Shown here: positions 7,234 through 13,834 of the stretch, one piece after another
Layout: each line of letters opens with the position of its first letter
Position numbering within the stretch: the stretch's first letter is position 1
DNA from: RYN-433 sp036558265
Lineage (GTDB): Bacteria > Planctomycetota > Phycisphaerae > Tepidisphaerales > Tepidisphaeraceae
Assembly (NCBI GenBank): GCA_036558265.1
Contig: DATBFY010000225.1
Span: 1-23,004 of the forward strand
Length of the DNA stretch: 23,004 bases
Reading direction: 5' to 3'
Position numbers and translations under genes: made by a program
Notes under the pieces: model-generated
Database searches by the model: none
Told to the model about the DNA's origin: nothing
Seen by the model: only the letters and a program-made list of their open reading frames with translations

Positions 7234-8568
7234 ATGTACCCCGTACCCGCCCTGCAAAAAACGCTCCAGTTGATGGTTCTGCTCACGCTCCTGGCGTGGG
7301 CGACGCAGCTCCTGTTTTCCTCGTGGGCCCGCGGCGATGAGCCGGCGCCCGCCGGGACGCAGTACGCCCAGGTGCCCGTCGAGCTCGGCGGCAGCGAGAA
7401 GTTCGTGCCCGGTGGCGAGCGCTTCTACGCCGGGGCGACGCTCGAACTTCGCGGCGAGGTCAACGTGATCGGCGAGGAGGTCAAGCTCAGGCAGGTCTGC
7501 CGCTGGTCGGACTCGGACAAGGCCGCCTTCGAGCCGATCGCGGACCTGGTGCTGGTTCGCCTGGCGCGGAAATCGCCGTATCGCACGCTGACCGTCCGCG
7601 AACTGCGCGACACCTTACACGACGCCGGGGTGAACCTGGGCGTCGTCCGCTTCGCCGGCGCGACCTCCTGCACGGTCGCGCGGACGGACGTGAAGTTCGA
7701 CGAGCGCAGCGCACTGGAGGAGTGGATCGCCAACAAGGAAACGGCTGCCGCCAAGCCCCCGCTGATCCAGGCGCCGACGTCGCGGCCGACAAAGGCCATG
7801 ACCGCGCCTCCGGCGGCGAGCGCACCCGCAAAGTCCATCCCGTCCGCGACGGCGGAATCGGCGACCCTCGCCAAGGCCGTCGATGAACCCAAACCGTACA
7901 AGTCCCTCAAGGAGTATCTCGTCGCCGAGGCCTCCGAGCGATTGAATTTGCCGCCCGAGCAACTCCAGTTCCACTTCAACCCGGCCGATGAGAAGCTGCT
8001 CAACCTCAGTGAGCCGCACTTCGAGTTCAACGTCAAAGGGCCGCGGTACAAGGCTCTGGGCGATGTGACGTGGGAAGTCTCGATCGTCGCCGACGGCCAG
8101 AGTCAGAAGGCGTCCGTCACCGCCAACGTCCGGGCCTGGCAAAACCAACTCGTGGTGAATAAGCCGCTGGGCTACCGCCAGGTGATCCGCGCCGACGACC
8201 TGATCGACCGCCGCACGCTCGTGGACAGCCTCTCCGACGACCCGCTGGTCACGCGCGAGCAGGTCGTGGGCGAGATGGCCGGGCGGGATCTCAAGAGCGG
8301 CACCGTGCTGACCGCCCGCCTCATCGAGCCCACAATCCTGGTGAAGAGCGGGCAACTCGTCAGCATCGTCCTCACGCAGGGGGCGATCCAGGCCAAGTCC
8401 GTCGCCCGGGCGATGGAGCAGGGAACGTTCGGGCAATCGATCCGCGTGAAAAATGAGGTTACCAACAACGTGTTCGACGTGATCATCACCGGCGCGCAGA
8501 CGGCCCGGCTCCCCGGCCAGGCTCCGGCGGAAAAGCCGGATGTCGCGGTGTTGGACACGAATCGGTGA
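7234..8568 (+). CDS. flgA: Flagellar P-ring assembly chaperone FlgA, extended form
   Basis: This 444-residue protein starts with a hydrophobic signal or anchor (about residues 9-31) and ends with the SAF/FlgA module: NKPLGYRQVIRADDLIDRRT, then REQVVGEMAGRDLKSGTVL, VKSGQLVSIVLTQGAI and IRVKNEVTNNVFDVIITG. FlgA is the periplasmic chaperone for P-ring assembly by FlgI, encoded two genes downstream. It is about twice the length of the enterobacterial protein; the extra N-terminal half contains a separate domain (about residues 50-160) and an Ala/Pro/Thr-rich linker (about 165-210). GAGG at 7222-7225 lies eight bases before the ATG. The C-terminal identification is strong; the role of the N-terminal extension is unknown. 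Confidence 0.93.
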   Translation: MYPVPALQKTLQLMVLLTLLAWATQLLFSSWARGDEPAPAGTQYAQVPVELGGSEKFVPGGERFYAGATLELRGEVNVIGEEVKLRQVCRWSDSDKAAFEPIADLVLVRLARKSPYRTLTVRELRDTLHDAGVNLGVVRFAGATSCTVARTDVKFDERSALEEWIANKETAAAKPPLIQAPTSRPTKAMTAPPAASAPAKSIPSATAESATLAKAVDEPKPYKSLKEYLVAEASERLNLPPEQLQFHFNPADEKLLNLSEPHFEFNVKGPRYKALGDVTWEVSIVADGQSQKASVTANVRAWQNQLVVNKPLGYRQVIRADDLIDRRTLVDSLSDDPLVTREQVVGEMAGRDLKSGTVLTARLIEPTILVKSGQLVSIVLTQGAIQAKSVARAMEQGTFGQSIRVKNEVTNNVFDVIITGAQTARLPGQAPAEKPDVAVLDTNR

Positions 8569-8585
8569 CAGAACCCGGAAAGGCT

Positions 8586-8666
8586 GGTCCATCGCTTTAG
8601 CGATGGGGGCGCGAATCGGGACACGTGGTATTTCGATTCGCCCCCCCATCCCTGAAGGGGTGGGTC
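8586..8666. repeat. Two-arm palindromic repeat in the flgA-flgH gap
   Basis: The arm at 8586-8618 and the reverse complement of 8634-8666 agree at 26 of 33 positions. Each arm is itself a hairpin: CCATCGCT-TT-AGCGATGG at 8589-8606 (8 bp, perfect) and CCCATCCC-TGAA-GGGGTGGG at 8647-8666. This is the same design as the repeats at 6222 and 12017, with a different sequence. No coding potential is evident in 8569-8829 apart from a short frame at the flgH start. Confidence 0.7.
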
Positions 8667-8829
8667 ACCCGGAAGACGCAAGACGCCCGCGAGTGACGGG
8701 CCCGCGCATCGCCGTCCGGCGACTTACACTCTCACGTCCTGTCCGTCCGGCGCCGGAGGCGTCTGACAAAGGGCGCTGACGCCGGACCACCCACCATCAA
8801 GGAGTTCCATTCGTGCTTCGGACTTCCGC

Positions 8830-9669
8830 ATGCCCCGTTTTTCCTGTTTCGTAACCGTATTCTGCGTAATCGCATCGTTTGGCACCCTGGCCCAGGACGC
8901 GGCCCCGACCGCGCCGCCCGGCGTGCAATTGGGGTCAACCACCCGCGAACGGCCGCCCGTCCCGCGATCGGGAACCCAGCCCGCCTCCGCGTTGCCCCCG
9001 TCCGCCGAGGGATCGATGTTCCAGCGCGCGAGCATCCCCGGTGGATCGATGTACCAGCACGCCCAGGCCACCGCCGCCATCGCCAACCCCGCGGAGGCGG
9101 CCGGCGGTGTCGTCACCATCGCCCAGGTCAGCGTCTTCGCCGTCCCCAAGCCCCAGCCCAAGCTGATCAAGCAGCACGACCTGATCACGATCATCATCCG
9201 CGAGGAGAGCGAGGTCAGCTCCCAGGGCACCAGTGACCTGAAGCGGCAGTCGGACTTGAACGCCCAGGCCGACCAGTTCGTCCGCCTCAACTTCGCCAAC
9301 TTCGCCCTGCAGAATGCCATCAACGGCCCCGCGCCCGCGATCTCGCTCTCCGGCAGCCGCAACTTCAAGGGCGAAGCCACGGTCGATCGCACCGACTCGG
9401 TCATCGCCCGCATCACGGCCGAGGTGGTGGACGTCAAGCCCAATGGCACGATGGTCGTGCAGGCCCGCAAGAAGATTAAGACCGACGAGGAGGAGCAGAC
9501 CCTGCTCTGCTCGGGCATCTGCCGCGTCGAGGACCTCACCCCGGACAACACGGTCCTCTCCACCCAGCTCTACGACCTGGAGTTCACGAAGATCAACAAG
9601 GGCCAGGTGCGCAACACGACCAAGACCGGGGTGATCCACAAATTATTGGACTTCCTGAACCCCTTCTGA
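8830..9669 (+). CDS. flgH: Flagellar L-ring protein FlgH
   Basis: This 279-residue protein has the conserved FlgH core: KQHDLITIIIREESEVSSQG, then LNFANFALQNA, SGSRNFKGEATVDRTDSV, ARITAEVVDVKPNGTMVVQ, RVEDLTPDNTVLSTQLYDLE and a C-terminal FLNPF. FlgH forms the L ring in the outer membrane. A signal peptide (about residues 1-21) is visible, but there is no lipobox: the cysteines in the hydrophobic stretch are preceded by bulky residues, unlike the usual lipoprotein FlgH. An Ala/Pro-rich linker separates the signal from the core. The ATG at 8830 gives a sensible signal peptide, yet AAGGAG (8799-8804) is 25 bases away and better placed for an out-of-frame GTG at 8813, so the true start is uncertain by a few codons. 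Confidence 0.93.
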   Translation: MPRFSCFVTVFCVIASFGTLAQDAAPTAPPGVQLGSTTRERPPVPRSGTQPASALPPSAEGSMFQRASIPGGSMYQHAQATAAIANPAEAAGGVVTIAQVSVFAVPKPQPKLIKQHDLITIIIREESEVSSQGTSDLKRQSDLNAQADQFVRLNFANFALQNAINGPAPAISLSGSRNFKGEATVDRTDSVIARITAEVVDVKPNGTMVVQARKKIKTDEEEQTLLCSGICRVEDLTPDNTVLSTQLYDLEFTKINKGQVRNTTKTGVIHKLLDFLNPF

Positions 9670-9681
9670 CCGATAAAAAAT

Positions 9682-9762
9682 CTGTCCGGCGTTCATGACC
9701 CGCCGTCTATTGCTGATTATTCGTTCAATCACATTAGACGGTGGGTCATGAGTAATGGACAG
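9682..9762. repeat. 28-bp inverted repeat in the flgH-flgI gap
   Basis: The arm at 9682-9709 and the reverse complement of 9735-9762 agree at 22 of 28 positions; the inner 17 (TCATGACCCGCCGTCTA in the left arm) differ at one position only. The loop of 25 bases is AT-rich. The right arm ends inside the AGGAG that serves flgI and contains an in-frame ATG (9748) that could be mistaken for its start. A short A-run lies just before the left arm. Confidence 0.75.
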
Positions 9763-9774
9763 GAGAGAACGCGA

Positions 9775-10833
9775 ATGCTCCGCACGCCCGCCGCCATCCT
9801 GCTCGCGATGCTCCTGCTGGCGCCGTCCGCCCTGGCGGTGAAGATCGCCGACATCACCCGCATCTCCGGCCAGCGCTCCAACGTCATGACGGGCCTGGGC
9901 CTGGTCTACGGCCTTAAGGGCACCGGTGACGGCGGCGACTTCATGCCGGCGATCAAGCCCCTCCTGGGCATGCTCTCCAAGTACGCCGACGAGACCACCG
10001 TCCGCGAACTCGCCAACGTCCAGAACGTCGCGCTGGTCTCGATCACCGCCAGCGTCCCCCCCGACGGCATCCGCGCCGGTGAGCCCGTCGATTGCTACGT
10101 GACCAGCCTGGGTGCGGCCTCGAGCCTCAAGGGCGGCCGGCTCTTCGTCACCCCGATGACCGGCCCGGTCCCGGGCGGCGAGATCTTCGCCCTCTCCCAG
10201 GGCGCCGTCGAGCTCGAAGACGTCACCACGCCGACCGTCGGCGTCGTCAAGGGCGGCTGCGTCATGGAGAAGGACTGGCCCGCCCACTACATTCACAACG
10301 GCCAGATCACGCTGCTGCTCGAAGCCCCGTCCGCCAGTTGGACCACCGCCAGCACGATTGCCAAGATCATCAACGATTCCGAAGGCACCCAGGGCGAGAC
10401 GCTCGCCGTCGCCGCCGACCCCAAGACCGTCGTCGTCACCATCCCCCCGATCGAGCGCGACCGCCCGGACAGCTTCATCAGCCGCGTCCAGCGCCTCCCC
10501 GTCCCGCTCCTCCCGACCGAGGCCCGCGTCCAGATCAACCAGCGCAAGGGCTCGATCATCATGACCGGCGACGTCGAGATCAGCCCGGTCGTGATCAGCT
10601 TCCGCGGCCTGACCATCTCGACGATCAACCCCGCGCCCGTCCCCACGCCGCAGCGGCCGATCGTCGGTGAGAAGAACGCGATCGCCCTCGACACGACCGG
10701 CACGGGCGGCGCCAAGCTCAACGACCTCTTGGCTATCTTCGACCAGCTCAAGGTGCCGGCCGAAGACCGCATCTCGATCATCCAGGAGCTTTACAAGACC
10801 GGGAAACTGCACGCGAAGCTGATCGTGGAATGA
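9775..10833 (+). CDS. flgI: Flagellar P-ring protein FlgI
   Basis: This 352-residue protein matches FlgI throughout: a signal peptide MLRTPAAILLAMLLLAPSAL with a likely cut after ALA21, then VKIADITRISGQRSNVMTG, GLGLVYGLKGTGDGG, VALVSITASVPPDGIRAG, LGAASSLKGGRLFVTPM and a C-terminal AIFDQLKVPAEDRISII. FlgI polymerises into the P ring around the rod in the periplasm with help from FlgA. The ATG at 9775 is preferred over the in-frame ATG at 9748 because AGGAG (9761-9765) lies nine bases before it, the signal peptide then starts at the first residue, and 9748 lies in the repeat. The stop region overlaps a possible upstream ATG of flgJ. Confidence 0.96.
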   Translation: MLRTPAAILLAMLLLAPSALAVKIADITRISGQRSNVMTGLGLVYGLKGTGDGGDFMPAIKPLLGMLSKYADETTVRELANVQNVALVSITASVPPDGIRAGEPVDCYVTSLGAASSLKGGRLFVTPMTGPVPGGEIFALSQGAVELEDVTTPTVGVVKGGCVMEKDWPAHYIHNGQITLLLEAPSASWTTASTIAKIINDSEGTQGETLAVAADPKTVVVTIPPIERDRPDSFISRVQRLPVPLLPTEARVQINQRKGSIIMTGDVEISPVVISFRGLTISTINPAPVPTPQRPIVGEKNAIALDTTGTGGAKLNDLLAIFDQLKVPAEDRISIIQELYKTGKLHAKLIVE

Positions 10834-10886
10834 CCCGCGACGGGATCGCGGACGATCCCGAATTCGCACGCGTCGGAGACGCAGCC

Positions 10887-11543
10887 ATGAAGATCAAGAC
10901 CGCCATCGCCGCCGACAACCCGCTGAACCTGCCCGGCAGGGGCGCTTCGTTGAATAAGCTCAGCGCGGACGATTTCCACAAGGCGCTCGAAGCACTCGCG
11001 CCGGCGGCTAGGTCACCGGCCGACGCGCCGGCAATGCCGCTGTCCGCCCTCGACGCCACCGACCGCCACGAACTGCTTCCGCTCACGCCTGATCAAATGC
11101 TCCCGGGCGTCAGGACGCCCGCCAAGCCGATGCAGCCCCTCAACCCACCGGCGCCGCCTCTCCTGCCGCTGGGCGACGACAGCGAATTCGTCCCGGGCAA
11201 TCCGCACCACGCGCCCGCCAGGACCGAGCACGACAAGGTCGTCGCCACTGCCCAGAAACTCGTCGCACAGACCTTCTATGGCACCATGCTTAAGCAGATG
11301 CGCCAGAGCCCCTGGCGGTCGGAGCTGTTCGACGGCGGCCGCGGCGGGCAGGCGTTTTCCGCCCTCTTCGACCAGCATCTGGCCGAGCGAATGGCCCACG
11401 GCGCCGATTCCAAGCTCGTCAACTCGATCGCTCGAAAGCTCGAAGGCAAGACGGCGTACCAGCGGCAGCTTTCCGCCGCCCGCAGCGCCGCCAACCCGCT
11501 CCAGAACGTGAGGATGAATGTCGCGCCAAATCTCCGAGCTTGA
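10887..11543 (+). CDS. flgJ: Rod-binding protein FlgJ, single-domain
   Basis: The C-terminal part of this 218-residue protein is a rod-binding domain (about residues 120-190): VATAQKLVAQTFYGTMLKQM, SELFDGGRGGQAFSALFDQH and LAERMAHGADSKLVNSIARK. The N-terminal half is Ala/Pro-rich linker. The peptidoglycan hydrolase domain that enterobacterial FlgJ carries at its C-terminus is absent, as in many other phyla, so another enzyme must open the wall. GGAG (10875-10878) lies eight bases before the ATG at 10887, which I prefer. The in-frame ATG at 10830 overlaps the flgI stop as ATGA and would add 19 residues. The end overlaps the next gene by 26 bp, implying cotranscription. Confidence 0.85.
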   Translation: MKIKTAIAADNPLNLPGRGASLNKLSADDFHKALEALAPAARSPADAPAMPLSALDATDRHELLPLTPDQMLPGVRTPAKPMQPLNPPAPPLLPLGDDSEFVPGNPHHAPARTEHDKVVATAQKLVAQTFYGTMLKQMRQSPWRSELFDGGRGGQAFSALFDQHLAERMAHGADSKLVNSIARKLEGKTAYQRQLSAARSAANPLQNVRMNVAPNLRA

Positions 11544-12009
11544 AACGCTCCTCCAGAACCTGATCGACGAGCACCAGAAACTCCTCGGCCACGTGGAGAA
11601 GCACCAGGCCGCCATGAAGTCCTTCGACCTCAAAGCGATGGACGACGTGCTCCGCCTCCAGGAAGGAGCGCGCCTTCGCATCGCCACGCTCGAGACCAAG
11701 CGCCGCACGCTGATCACCGCGCTCGCCCGGGCCCACCGCATGAGCCAGTTGCCCACGCTCCCCGACATCGCCGCCATGTACCCCGCCAACGGGCCGCGGC
11801 TGCTCAAGCTCCGCGACGATCTCAAGGCCACGATCCAGAAAGTCCAGACGCGCACTCATGTCGCCGGCCGACTCGCCTCCGCGGTCGTCGGCCACCTGAA
11901 TACTGTCGTTCGTCTCCTGGCCGGCGCCGTCGAGAAGGCCGGCCTCTACACCAAGCAAGGCATCCCCCAGGTCTCCGCCCGAATCGGCGTGATGGAAGCA
12001 GTCGGATAA
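11518..12009 (+). CDS. flgN: FlgN-family chaperone for hook-filament junction proteins
   Basis: This 163-residue, largely helical protein has the profile of FlgN: an N-terminal coiled segment ISELETLLQNLIDEHQKLLG, then VLRLQEGARLRIATLETKRR in the middle and a C-terminal amphipathic helix region (AGRLASAVVGHLNTVVRLLA). FlgN is the cytoplasmic export chaperone of FlgK and FlgL, and these two are the next two genes, which is the strongest support. It overlaps flgJ by 26 bp in another frame; GAGG lies just upstream of the ATG. Sequence conservation in this family is low, so the name rests on length, helical pattern and position. Confidence 0.82.
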   Translation: MSRQISELETLLQNLIDEHQKLLGHVEKHQAAMKSFDLKAMDDVLRLQEGARLRIATLETKRRTLITALARAHRMSQLPTLPDIAAMYPANGPRLLKLRDDLKATIQKVQTRTHVAGRLASAVVGHLNTVVRLLAGAVEKAGLYTKQGIPQVSARIGVMEAVG

Positions 12010-12016
12010 CGATCTC

Positions 12017-12073
12017 GTGGCACGGGCGGCCCGCCCGTGTCTCTCAAGAACATGGGCGAGCCGCCCATGCCAC
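12017..12073. repeat. Palindromic intergenic repeat, copy 2, abutting the flgK start
   Basis: The 23-bp arm at 12017-12039 and the reverse complement of 12051-12073 agree at 20 of 23 positions; both arms are themselves palindromic (CACGGGCGGCCCGCCCGTG and CATGGGCGAGCCGCCCATG). It belongs to the same family as 6222-6281. The element starts seven bases after the flgN stop codon and ends three bases before the flgK ATG, so it forms practically the whole intergenic region. Confidence 0.8.
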
Positions 12074-12076
12074 ACG

Positions 12077-13786
12077 ATGTCCTTAATCGGAACACTCAAC
12101 GTCGGCCAATCCGCCCTGGCAGTGCAGCAGGCCGCACTCCAGGTCACCGGCAACAACATCGCCAATGCCGGCAACGCCGACTACACGCGCCAGACCGCCA
12201 ACCTCGCCCCCGCCCTCGACCAGAAAATCCAGCCGGGCATGTTCGTCGGCACCGGCGTCGATCTCACCGGCATCCAGCGCCAGATCGACGAGGCCCTCAA
12301 CAGCCGACTCCGCGCAAGCGTCTCCGACAGCCAGGCCGCCGACACCACCCAGCAATGGCTCGGTCGCGTCGAATCCGTCTTCAATGAGCTTTCCGACCAG
12401 GACCTCTCCACCGGAATGTCCAACTTCTTCAACGCCTGGTCGAACCTGGCGAACCAGCCCCAGGACGTTGGCCTGCGCCAGGTCGTCATCCAGAACGGCC
12501 AGTCCGTCGCCGGTGACTTCCAGAACCTCCGCAAGCAACTGGTCAGCCTCCAGACCGACGTCGATGATCGCCTGACCGGCCTCGCCGGCGACGCCGACCA
12601 GCTCGCCGGTCAGATCGCCGACCTCAATCAGCAGATCGTCAACGCCGAGGGCGGCGCCGGCGATGCGAACGGCGGCGCCAACGGCCTGCGCGACCGCCGC
12701 GACGCCCTCCTCAAGCAGCTCTCCAACCTGATCGACGTCACCACCACCGAGGACAAGGGCGTCGTCAACGTCTACGTCGGCTCCGAGCCCCTGGTCATCG
12801 GCACCACCAACATGGGCGTCGGCCTCAAGCAGACCACCGACGACAAGGGACGCCTCACCACCGAGGTGATCTTCAAACAGAACAACGGCACGATGAAGGT
12901 CACCAGCGGTCAGATCGGCGCGCTGGTCAACGTCCGCCAGCAGATCAGCGACACGATCGACAATACCGACAATCTCGCCGCCAACCTCATCTTCGAGCTG
13001 AACAAGATCCATGCGTCGGGCCAAGGCCTCGATGGCTTCAGCTCCGTCACTTCAAGCTCCGCCGTCAGCGATCCGACCGTCCCCCTCAACGATCCCAAGT
13101 CGGGGCTCAAGTTTACGGCCAAAAACGGCTCGTTCGTCGTCCACGTCCGCCAGAAGGCCACGGGCCTGGAAACGAGCACACTCGTCCAGGTCGATCTCGA
13201 CGGCCTGAACGGCAACGACACCACGCTCAATTCCCTCGCCTCATCGATCGACGCGATCAACGGCGTCTCCGCTTCGGTCAACGCCGGAAAGCTCGTCGTC
13301 AACGCCGATTCCTCCGATCTCGAAGTCTCGTTCAGCCAGGATTCCAGCGGCGCCTTGGCCGCCCTGGGCGTCAACAACTTCTTCACCGGCGCCGACGCCC
13401 GCGACATGGCCGTCAACCAGACGATCCAGGACCAGCCCACGCTTCTCGCCGCCGCCAAGAATGGCAACAAGGGCGACAACCAGACCGCCCTCGCCATCGC
13501 CGCGCTCGAATCCAACAAGCTCCCCTCCCTTAAAAACGCCAGCCTCAAGGAGAACTACCAGGCCATCGTCAACGGCGTCGCCGTCAGCGCCGCCACCGCC
13601 AAGACCAACGCCGAGGCCACCCAGACCGTCCAGCAAACCCTGGAGGCCCAGCGCGAAGGCCTCTCCGGCGTCAGCCTCGACGAAGAGGCCATCAACCTGA
13701 TGCGCCAGCAGCGCGCCTTCCAGGCGGCCAGCCGCGTCATCTCCGCCGTCGATGAACTCCTCAAAACCGTCATCCAAATGGCCTGA
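12077..13786 (+). CDS. flgK: Flagellar hook-associated protein FlgK (HAP1)
   Basis: This 569-residue protein has the FlgK ends: MSLIGTLNVGQSALAVQQAA and VTGNNIANAGNADYTRQ at the N-terminus, and LDEEAINLMRQQRAFQAASR with ISAVDELLKTVIQMA at the C-terminus. A helical segment follows the N-terminus (SRLRASVSDSQAAD, LSTGMSNFFNAWSNLANQP), and the middle is the exposed domain. FlgK is the first of two junction proteins joining hook and filament and is exported with the help of FlgN. The ATG at 12077 gives the family N-terminus; a GTG at 12017 in the same frame lies in the repeat and would add 20 unconserved residues. No ribosome binding site is visible at normal spacing because the repeat reaches almost to the start codon. 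Confidence 0.96.
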   Translation: MSLIGTLNVGQSALAVQQAALQVTGNNIANAGNADYTRQTANLAPALDQKIQPGMFVGTGVDLTGIQRQIDEALNSRLRASVSDSQAADTTQQWLGRVESVFNELSDQDLSTGMSNFFNAWSNLANQPQDVGLRQVVIQNGQSVAGDFQNLRKQLVSLQTDVDDRLTGLAGDADQLAGQIADLNQQIVNAEGGAGDANGGANGLRDRRDALLKQLSNLIDVTTTEDKGVVNVYVGSEPLVIGTTNMGVGLKQTTDDKGRLTTEVIFKQNNGTMKVTSGQIGALVNVRQQISDTIDNTDNLAANLIFELNKIHASGQGLDGFSSVTSSSAVSDPTVPLNDPKSGLKFTAKNGSFVVHVRQKATGLETSTLVQVDLDGLNGNDTTLNSLASSIDAINGVSASVNAGKLVVNADSSDLEVSFSQDSSGALAALGVNNFFTGADARDMAVNQTIQDQPTLLAAAKNGNKGDNQTALAIAALESNKLPSLKNASLKENYQAIVNGVAVSAATAKTNAEATQTVQQTLEAQREGLSGVSLDEEAINLMRQQRAFQAASRVISAVDELLKTVIQMA

Positions 13787-13796
13787 CCCCACTAAC

Positions 13797-13831
13797 AATA
13801 AACAACTAGCAACTAACAACTAACAACTAAT
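13797..13831. repeat. Heptamer array before flgL
   Basis: Five consecutive 7-bp units (AATAAAC, AACTAGC, AACTAAC, AACTAAC, AACTAAT) occupy nearly all of the 48 bases between flgK and flgL. The array ends three bases before the GTG start of flgL. It is unstructured and AT-rich, in contrast to the surrounding DNA, and contains no GGAG-like sequence. Confidence 0.8.
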
Positions 13832-13834
13832 TCC

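Noticed and set aside
9748..9774. ATG start for flgI nine codons upstream
   Set aside because: It lies inside an inverted-repeat arm, puts polar residues before the signal peptide, and the ribosome binding site at 9761-9765 is downstream of it.
10830..10886. ATGA-overlap start of flgJ
   Set aside because: Possible through coupling, but GGAG at eight bases favours 10887 and the extra residues show no recognisable pattern. Kept as an alternative.
12017..12076. GTG start for flgK 20 codons upstream of the chosen ATG
   Set aside because: These codons lie entirely in the palindromic repeat and encode no FlgK-like sequence; the conserved N-terminus begins at 12077.
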